From assembly GCA_030015575.1 (NCBI GenBank), contig CM057349.1, forward strand, positions 261,449,077 through 261,513,076: 64,000 nt of DNA. Reading direction: 5' to 3'. The DNA is from Agapanthus africanus. Taxonomy: Eukaryota > Streptophyta > Magnoliopsida > Asparagales > Amaryllidaceae. A program made the translations under genes and the position numbers. Below are positions 56,821 to 64,000 of this stretch, piece by piece. Positions within the stretch are counted from its first letter, which is position 1. Every line of letters begins with the position of its first letter. Under the pieces are notes generated by a model. That model was not told where the DNA came from and did no database searches. It saw only the letters and a program-made list of their open reading frames with translations.

Positions 56821-58636
56821 CGTGTGCTAATTTGTTCGTTTTTATAATTTGAGTTAGAAAATTTATTATTCCATCAGAATTTTTAGATCAAAATTCGCAC
56901 AAGTGCTTAATGATTTGTTGTGAATTGTTGCGAGAAAATCTGGAATCTCTGGAGCGAGAGGAAAAATTTTCAGGACATCTCAGAGAGTTCAGAGAGGCAA
57001 AAGAAGCATCGGTGGAAATTTTTGTGCAGGTATCTCCTCATCTTGCGGCGGATCCGCGGTATTTGTAGGCATATTGCGGCGGAATCGCGGTGAGTTGAAG
57101 GTTTCAGTGCACCAAACTTCTCAGGTATACTTCTATTTTTCTTATCTCCTCCCTGCTCTATCCATTAACCAATTTCTGCAGGATTCTTTGCAAAAATTCG
57201 CAGCACCGCTAAAAAGAAAAATTGTTGCGTGTTTGATCTTGGTTGTTTGCATATTTTAACACGGAAATTAAGGGGCAAAGACCAAATTCAAATTAGGTGG
57301 GGAGTTCATTACCCTTCCTAAGCCCCAAAAATCACAAACTTGCATCCGCATCACTCTCATTAACTAAAAAATATCTAGACATGACTCTAAGGATCGCCGC
57401 GCTCAATTAAGACAGAAGGAGGTCATAGGTAATCTATTGCTTATCCGCGTTTCTTTTGTGGTGTCTAAGACAAGTGTGTCTAAGGCAAGTGGTTACTTAA
57501 TTAGGCCCACTACTTACGTAGTGGAGAACCTCCCACTTACCTGGCACTTACCTGTCCACAGAAGGGGCAAAAAGGCAGTAGAGGATCTATCTTGCGACTT
57601 GTCTTCTGGAAGTCTAGGAGCGGTCTACAGACTTGACCTAGGTGACCACTAGATTTAGGGTTGCTTGTGCATTGTTTGTGTGAATTTTTCAAAAATCCGT
57701 AATTTTTTTTCAAAACAAACACCAATCCAAAACTTTTCCCCTAATTATCACAACGCTGCCACTTGTGCTAAATCATTTAGTGCATGCTCGGCTGGACACG
57801 GGATTCTAGTACCCGTCTTGTCCGCGTTCCTCCTATCGACTCCGAAGTCGGTATTTCTACGTCTACTTTTTCTTCACCCACTACCACACCCACTTTGATG
57901 GACGGTACTCCATCGAATTTCTTTAATACTACACTGCCACCGTCCGCAGATGCGCAGAATCCACCCCGCATCTCTCTCCAAGAGAGATGTTACCCTATGC
58001 GAGGTCCTCTTTCGACCTGTCTTACCATTCCACCAGCCAATGGGGACAACTTTGAAATAAAACCATAATACATCAATCTTCTACCAAAATATCACGGTCT
58101 CGAGTCTGATGACGCATACGTCTTTATTACCAAATTTGAAAATGTATGCGCTATGATGGGTACTTCACAGCTTTCTGTGGATGCTATGAAATTACGTCTT
58201 CTCCCATTTACTTTGTGTGATATAGCCGAGAAGTGGCTTTATAACACAGCCGCACATTCTATTTCGAACTGGGGAGAATTCGTAACAGCTTTCCTAGAAA
58301 TTCTACCCTAATCATAAAACAGCTCGAGTCCGTAGCGAAATAAATCAATTTACCCAGCTTCCAAATGAACCATTCTCGAAGTGTTTTGAACGCTTCAAGG
58401 ATCTGTTAGTTCAATGTCCTCATCACGGAATTCCTAGATAGGATATGTGCAGAATCATATATGAGGGCATTAATCCTACAACAAAACAGACCCTTGAATC
58501 CATGTGTCAAGGCACCTTCATGAATAAAGATGATGGTGAAGCCTGGAGATTCTTAGAAGATTTCGCTAAAAAATCTTTACAGTGGGAGAGTATAAGTCAA
58601 CCATCGTGTAGGGGTGGTAACCACCAATCTGATGTT
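56821..58636 (+). pseudogene. GypH leader and gag remnants
   Basis: After about 900 bases of leader, gag-like pieces appear: an NFFNTTLPPSADAQNPPRIS segment near 57930, a capsid-like stretch near 58080-58310 and LESMCQGTFMNKDDGEAW near 58495, wording typical of Athila/Tat gag. It is broken a few times and interrupted by CopE. Confidence 0.75.
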
Positions 58637-60672
58637 TGTTGGATATAGTGCCCTCAAAATCAATTATTGGATCGCAGGCACGTGATTGCAATGATTGAGG
58701 GAGGACCTATACCGGTAGGACAGTCTTACTCAAGATGATAGTATGTTATCTGGTTTATCTTTATCATCGTGTACAGCTTTAGGTGACCTTAGAGATCACT
58801 ATAACACATTGATAGAGCCCTTAGGATTTTTGCTTGACGGCCAGCAGTATGATGGTGATCATATACGTGGGAGCTGGGGTCTATAAGCACATCCTTAAAA
58901 GGTCCCTAGTCGAGAGAGTATCAAGAAAGGGAATCGATACTCCAGAGTAGACTAGTGTATACAGTCGAGGCCCCGACGAGGGGCGGTGGCCGGCCTCACA
59001 AGCCATTGGTATCAGTTGGTTCACCTAAGATGTATACAGGTGCTCATTGGGTTATGAGTATCCCGGACAGGACTCACCGGGAACATGCTAGTTGGTATTA
59101 TACCTGACATCAGATAGCAGTTCTCTGGTGACATGTGTACAGGTTAGTTCATCGACCTGAGATCGTCATTTGTCTCGTGTGAGTTCCCACTATGCTTTGA
59201 TTACTACCCTACCACGGCTCAAAGGAGTCGTGCAAACAGGTTTTAGTAGGGTACAGTCCCGAGCCACATGGAGGCAGTGAGCGGATCAGTAGGGGTTTCG
59301 TCTCTCCCGGTATTGGGGTGAGATCGCGCTGTGTCTAGGAGAGCCATTACACGAAGTCCTTGGCCAAGGAAGGAGATTTACTGGTAAGTATTCTAGTAGT
59401 ATCTAAGGGTGTTCTGGGCTACACTCCGACACGACTTGTACCGCTTTTGGGAGTCTGACTTTTACCAACCCCCTAGGCCTGACATGTGATGCTCATAGAC
59501 GAACGGATCGGACTGTACGGATATTGTCACTAACAAGCTCAGTAGGGTGTCAGGATGAGTCCGCTCATAGACCTCCCTTTTGGTCAATACCTGGTAGCCC
59601 GTTACGTACGGCTAGTACCACTGACGTGCTAGTGGTTAAATCCACAGCCAAAGTATTGACGAGTCTTTAGAGTCCCCCACAGACAGTTTCTCAAGTTTCG
59701 AACGAAACGTTGTAGAGGCCGTATGGTATTATGGCAGGGTTCGATCATATACGTGCAGTCGTGCACGGATCATGATCGGACGGATCATACTAGTGGGCTT
59801 TGGTTTAAGACGGATCCTAGTATTAGATTTGTTGGATTACTTTAGTCTCATCGCATTCGCATTCAGTCGGAATGCGGATGCAGGTATGTATATACAGGTG
59901 AGGGGTATCCTTGTGATCCGTTACGAGTTTACTTTAGATATTGCCGTATCTTTTTGTTGGACTAAACATTTGGATTAATGTTTACTTTGGTGGAAATTGT
60001 GAGCTTAATTCATGATGAGGTGCATTAAATATGACATGGACAAGGGTGGTGACTCATGGTCTTATTCTTTGAGCCATGTCATGTTTAGTGATTGATTTAA
60101 GTGGTGAAATGATAAGAGGAGAGAAGAAGGGCAGCTATATGAGTGAGGTTAGCTCTTGTATTATTGATGATCTCACTCTCAATTTTATCATACAACACAA
60201 AAGAAAGCTCTTCTTCTTCCTCCTTCTTTCTTGAGCTCACTATCTCCGTTAATGGCATCATCTTCAACCTCTATCCATACACTCTCATGTGTTGAGAATC
60301 AATGGATGCTTAAGACAAAGTTATTACACACATTCTCTACATCACCTTGGACACGTCGGCTAGCACACTTCGTGTCCGAGTTGTTTCGGACGAAGCGGGA
60401 GCCCGTAAAAAGACTCATTGATGTGGTGCCCTTTTCCGACAAGGAGACCGGAGATCGGAGATGCTGCGAGAAGCTTGGGAAGGTGGCCAAAGACCGAAGG
60501 ACACGGATCGATCGATATAGCCTTTCTAACCCTTCTCTAGTTTGCTAGTTATAGGTTAATGATTCGATCCGGGATTAAAGTCTGCTATAGCACCGGTTTT
60601 AAGTTTAGAAAAAGTTTTTGTTTCCGCATTTTGGCCTCGGATCAACGGCCGGGACGCTACCGTAGACTTACA
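58637..60672 (+). repeat. CopE 5' LTR (2036 bp)
   Basis: It starts TGTTGGATATAGTGCCC and ends CCGTAGACTTACA. It is alignable with the CopC LTR for most of its length but more diverged than the two CopC LTRs are from each other. Confidence 0.9.
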
Positions 60673-60685
60673 TGGTATCAGAGCC
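60673..60685 (+). other. CopE primer binding site (initiator tRNA-Met)
   Basis: TGGTATCAGAGCC directly follows the LTR. Confidence 0.92.
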
Positions 60686-62095
60686 ACGCCATTAACCTTT
60701 ACTAGCTTGCTCTAACGTGTTTAAAATATCGATCGAACAAAATTTCCGAAACCGCAATTTTAAAAATGAAGTTTCTGTCGAATTTCTTTTGTGGTCGAAA
60801 AATTATTTTGAGTGTTTCAGAAAATCAGGCAGGCTTTTTTATGATCACTGTAGAAATTTGGTAGAGTGATCCCACAGGAGCGCCGCGGAACCGCGGTCGT
60901 ACCCACGTTTTAGCCGCGGTTCCGCCGCCGTTCTGGGGCTTCACTGCACCATTTTTCTTCAGGTGGTTTTTCTCTTGGAATTGTGGTTTCTGGAATTTTT
61001 GTTTTTGGCCCAGATTATTTTGAGTGCAGCAGTTGTGCTTGGGGCCCACTTCGGGAAATTTTGTCGATCGAAAATTTTAAATATGTTAGCTCACAGTGCT
61101 TACTTTATGTCTGTGACCGTGAATGTCATTTGATCGGTAAATCTTGTCTAATTGCTATAGCTCTTTTAGACGGATTTGCGAATGTGACATTCACGTTGAT
61201 GTTTTGTGTTGTACTGTGATGTTGCGGATTTGTCGTGGTGGATAGCCTGGATGCAATGGTAGTACAGTTTGGTTATATTTGTATATTTATTATTGCGGGG
61301 CGAGCGTCCGACATGTGGACTGCCGTCACTGCCTGTTTGTATATTATTCTTTTGGGGCACGACCGGGCTGAAGTCGATGTACCCGTTGTATATATTTTAC
61401 TTTCTATACTAGGATTACCCCGCGGTGGGGTGCACGGATAGCCGGGTTCTAGAAGGCAACGAGCCCGCATCTCATGGCTTTGAGACGGAGGGGGCTTTAC
61501 TCTAGAATTGGCGGGCTATTCGCCGCACTCGTAGGGGGTATAGGTTGACCCAAGGAGGGGTGCTCAAGTTACCGGATTCCGTGAAGTGCTGGGTGGTCCA
61601 TTCACTTTGTTGAAGGGGGCTACCTCGCTTCAGGTTTTGGCGGGAAACTTGCCGCACCCATAGGGGTCTAGGATTTCATTGCACAGGCTATCCACACGAC
61701 CAGGGGAACGTCGGGTTTCACTTGCGGCTCAAAGGAAACCCGGGGATCCCGGATTATCTATATTGTTCTGTGATGCTTATTACATTTCTGTGATGTTGCA
61801 TTTGTCACGCCTTGAGCGATTATTATATATTGATATATATATACTAGTAGATTTTGTATATGTTTTATACCCGCGCTAGTCCAATCCCCGCTCTGTCGTT
61901 AGTTAGTAAGCTAACGGGTGATGACGGGACCTAGTGGCGAATGCGGATGGCATATACGTACATCATATTTTCGTTCTTTTGTGGTGTGATTAATTGATGG
62001 GACTACATTGATTCGGATCAATGCAAGCTAAACAAACCTGTTTGATGTTGTTGGAACATTTTTCAAAAAACTGTTATTGTAAGGACGTTCTCTTT

Positions 62096-62328
62096 TGTTT
62101 TGCACAGTGGTATTCGGTTATGAATATCCAGCACCTCAGTCGACGAGGCAAGGGCCGAGATCCCTTCACCGGGAGTGACCCCTTGGACAGAAGTTTGCGT
62201 CAGGGTAATAACTTCACTATAGCCGATTGCCTTTTTGCTTTGCATCGTGGTATTCAGCTGGAATATCCTGCACCTCATTCTACGGGGAAAGAGCCGAGAT
62301 CCCTTCACCGGGAGTGACCTCTTTAGCA
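62096..62328 (+). repeat. Duplicated 90-bp leader module, CopE
   Basis: Two direct copies share GGTATTC, GAATATCC and a CCCTTCACCGGGAGTGACC core. They match CopB and CopC in number and place. Confidence 0.8.
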
Positions 62329-62465
62329 AAGGTTTTCGCCACTATATTTTTATAAAAAGCTATCCGGTTCCTTCAACGATATCAAGTTCATTACGTTAAA
62401 GGTTTTTCGCCAAAAACCATTCATAGCCCTCCGTCATTTCAGACGGGTAGCACTTAGTATTCATG

Positions 62466-62675
62466 CTATGTTTGTTGGCCTTCGTCATGGCATAGTGTAT
62501 GGTAGCTATTTGTTACTTTTCTGCTGCATAGATAGATGCGTTGGTTTGGGACAGTCGTACTACTATTTTGGCCTTCGTCAAGGGTATGTACGGGTGGGTT
62601 CAAATTAACCTGGATAATGACGGGTAAAACTTGACATGTGACTTATGATATGTTGGCCTTCGTCAAGGTCATAAG
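62466..62675 (+). promoter_or_regulatory. Triple stem-loop array of CopE leader, loop CTTC
   Basis: TTGGC-CTTC-GTCAA occurs at 62568-62581 and 62653-62666. The first (62475-62488) has GTCAT in the right arm. Outer stems: CTATG (62466-62470)/CATAG (62491-62495), CGTAC/GTACG and CTTATGA/TCATAAG. The loop CTTC is shared by all three. Confidence 0.7.
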
Positions 62676-63075
62676 AGCATGGGGTAAAAATCACATCGGG
62701 AGTTTCTAAAAAAACTGAAACTTGCCAGATATGCGCATACCTTCTGGAGTGTGATAACGTGAGTGGATTCCATCACGTTATCATGCGATGATAGTTGGAT
62801 CCCGATTCCCACTGATGAGTTGGTTTACTCCTCGGGTGATCCCGACTAATTCTTCTTTCAGATTTGGAGGAGAATTTGAGGTTACAGTGGGAGGTTTCCT
62901 GATTAGATAAATTGATAACCATTCTGATCTAGGTTAGAGTGCACGCAGAGTGTATCTTTTCTCTCTCTCTTTGGAAGCGACCATGGCTCGACCCTAGACT
63001 ATGACTCAGTGACCAAATTAACCGAACCTTCTTAAAACACTGGCTTTTAGATTGTCAGAGTTGCATACCTCATTG

Positions 63076-63870
63076 CCACTCCTACTTTTACCCTTTTCTT
63101 CAGAACACCCCGTATTAGTATGAACATCCACTTCCATTGGATAAAACCATCGTATGGTTATATACGAACTCGAAGGAACTTGTTCCAGATTCGAGGATGG
63201 TTTCCGGTTCTGGAGAAAATGAATAGGACTATTCAGCTGTCTTTTCCTTTTACCTTCTCTCAGGTTGCGAGTGCTCCTTGGATTAGGACGGTACACCTAT
63301 TATACTAATTGGATAGTCTTCTTCCAAACCATAGGCAGGTGCCAAACGGTGGGGAATGAAGAAAACCAATTAGCCTAACAATGGTGTACAGAAGGTAATA
63401 AGTTAAGACAAATAAAGGGATTAGAAAGAGGGCAAAGTAAACTGCGACTGCTATTCACGACCAAACCAAGTATTTTATCGCCACTCCTACTTCACCTTTG
63501 TATTTCTCCAGGACACTCCGTATCACTACGAAGATCCACAGTTATTTGGATACTCCATCGTATGGTTATATACGAACTCGAAAGAACTTGTTCCAGTTCG
63601 GGGATGGATTCTGGTTCAGGAGAAATAGGAATAAGGTTTATTCAGTTGTCTTTTATCTTTACCTTCTCTCGGGTTGCGAGTGCTCCTAGGATTAGGACAG
63701 TACACCTATTACGCTTATTGGATAGTCTTCTTCCAAACCATAGGCCGGTGCCAAACGGTAGGGAAGGAAGAAAACCATTTAGCCTAAGAGGGTGTACAGA
63801 AGGTAATGATTAAAGACATATAAAGGGATTTGGAGAGATGGCAAAGAAATATACGGTTACAGTTGTGAAT
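63076..63870 (+). repeat. Tandem segment of about 400 bp where gag is expected, CopE
   Basis: The copies start at 63076 and 63481 (period 405) and match the CopC pair. The product is not recognised. Short frames in each copy are shared only because the copies are related. Confidence 0.7.
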
Positions 63871-64000
63871 CCGATAATGGAAGAGACGTTACTAAGAATA
63901 TCCGGATACCCCTTCGAAACATTTACATGTTTCAGTTTCACTGTGTATTGTTAAAAGAAAACTGATTTCCCAATTAGCCCTTGCTCCAGGGTATGTATTT

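Larger units (their letters stand above)
54996..58636 (+). mobile_element. GypH: Ty3 element, Athila/Tat-like, 5' part
   Basis: A 1804-bp LTR is followed by a tRNA-Asp-type primer site and gag remnants, then CopE is inserted at 58637. The left edge sits cleanly in the GypG3 LTR after CGTAT. The right end lies off the window. It is broken. Confidence 0.85.
60686..62980 (+). other. CopE untranslated leader
   Basis: The order and spacing are as in CopC: two GACCCA-type modules (about 61415 and 61548), CATTGAT-TCGG-ATCAATG (62006-62023), the doubled 90-bp module (62096-62328), the triple stem-loop array and a pyrimidine tract before CGACCATGG. No gene is seen. Confidence 0.75.
58637..64000 (+). 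mobile_element. CopE: Ty1/copia element of the CopC family, 3' part off window
   Basis: It has a 5' LTR, primer site, leader with all the conserved structures and the start of the tandem segment found in CopC. It was inserted into GypH gag. The remainder lies beyond 64000, so completeness cannot be judged. Confidence 0.9.

Overview
The window is a stretch of plant nuclear heterochromatin made almost wholly of LTR retrotransposons nested in one another. I found no host gene, tRNA, rRNA or CRISPR array. A seed plant with a large, repeat-rich genome is indicated by initiator tRNA-Met and tRNA-Asp primer sites, 5-bp target duplications, an Angela/BARE-like LTR start (TATGCCCTAGAGG) and Tekay/Del-like and Athila/Tat-like Ty3 elements. 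The species cannot be named from the sequence.

Layout, left to right: CopA, a Ty1/copia element with a whole-looking 1316-codon polyprotein and a 3' LTR (1-7717, 5' LTR off the window). GypG1, a minus-strand Ty3 chromovirus (7718-11393 and 21815-23193). Inside it lies CopB, a complete copia insertion with CCCGG target repeats and two 2235-bp LTRs that look identical (11394-21814). CopB2 is a second copia of that family (23194-31391), with a Tat-like protease fragment in its leader. GypG2 is a minus-strand Ty3 complex with a very long LTR (31392-50122). Inside that LTR lie CopC (33358-43013, target repeat TATAA) and GypS, a short Ty3 element (43565-45144, target repeat GCTCG). CopD is a copia remnant (50123-52387). 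GypG3 is a plus-strand LTR of the GypG2 family (52388-54995). GypH is an Athila/Tat-like element entering GypG3 (54996-58636). CopE is the start of another copia (58637-64000). All six copia elements lie on the plus strand.

Only CopA has a polyprotein that looks whole. CopB and CopC have clean ends, target repeats and young LTR pairs but decayed coding regions. The simplest reading is a family of non-autonomous copias moved by proteins from elements like CopA.

The best candidate for something undescribed is the 2-3 kb leader between primer site and gag in these copias. It carries three spaced stem-loops per element, each capped by TTGRC-loop-GTCAA. The loop is the same (or nearly so) in all three copies within an element but differs between elements: CAAA, CTCC, TTTC, TCA, CTTC. 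The outer stems change in compensating pairs between elements. Further covarying hairpins lie around them. This looks like a selected RNA structure, perhaps for packaging or recognition of the element's own RNA. I read it by eye and did not compute folds.
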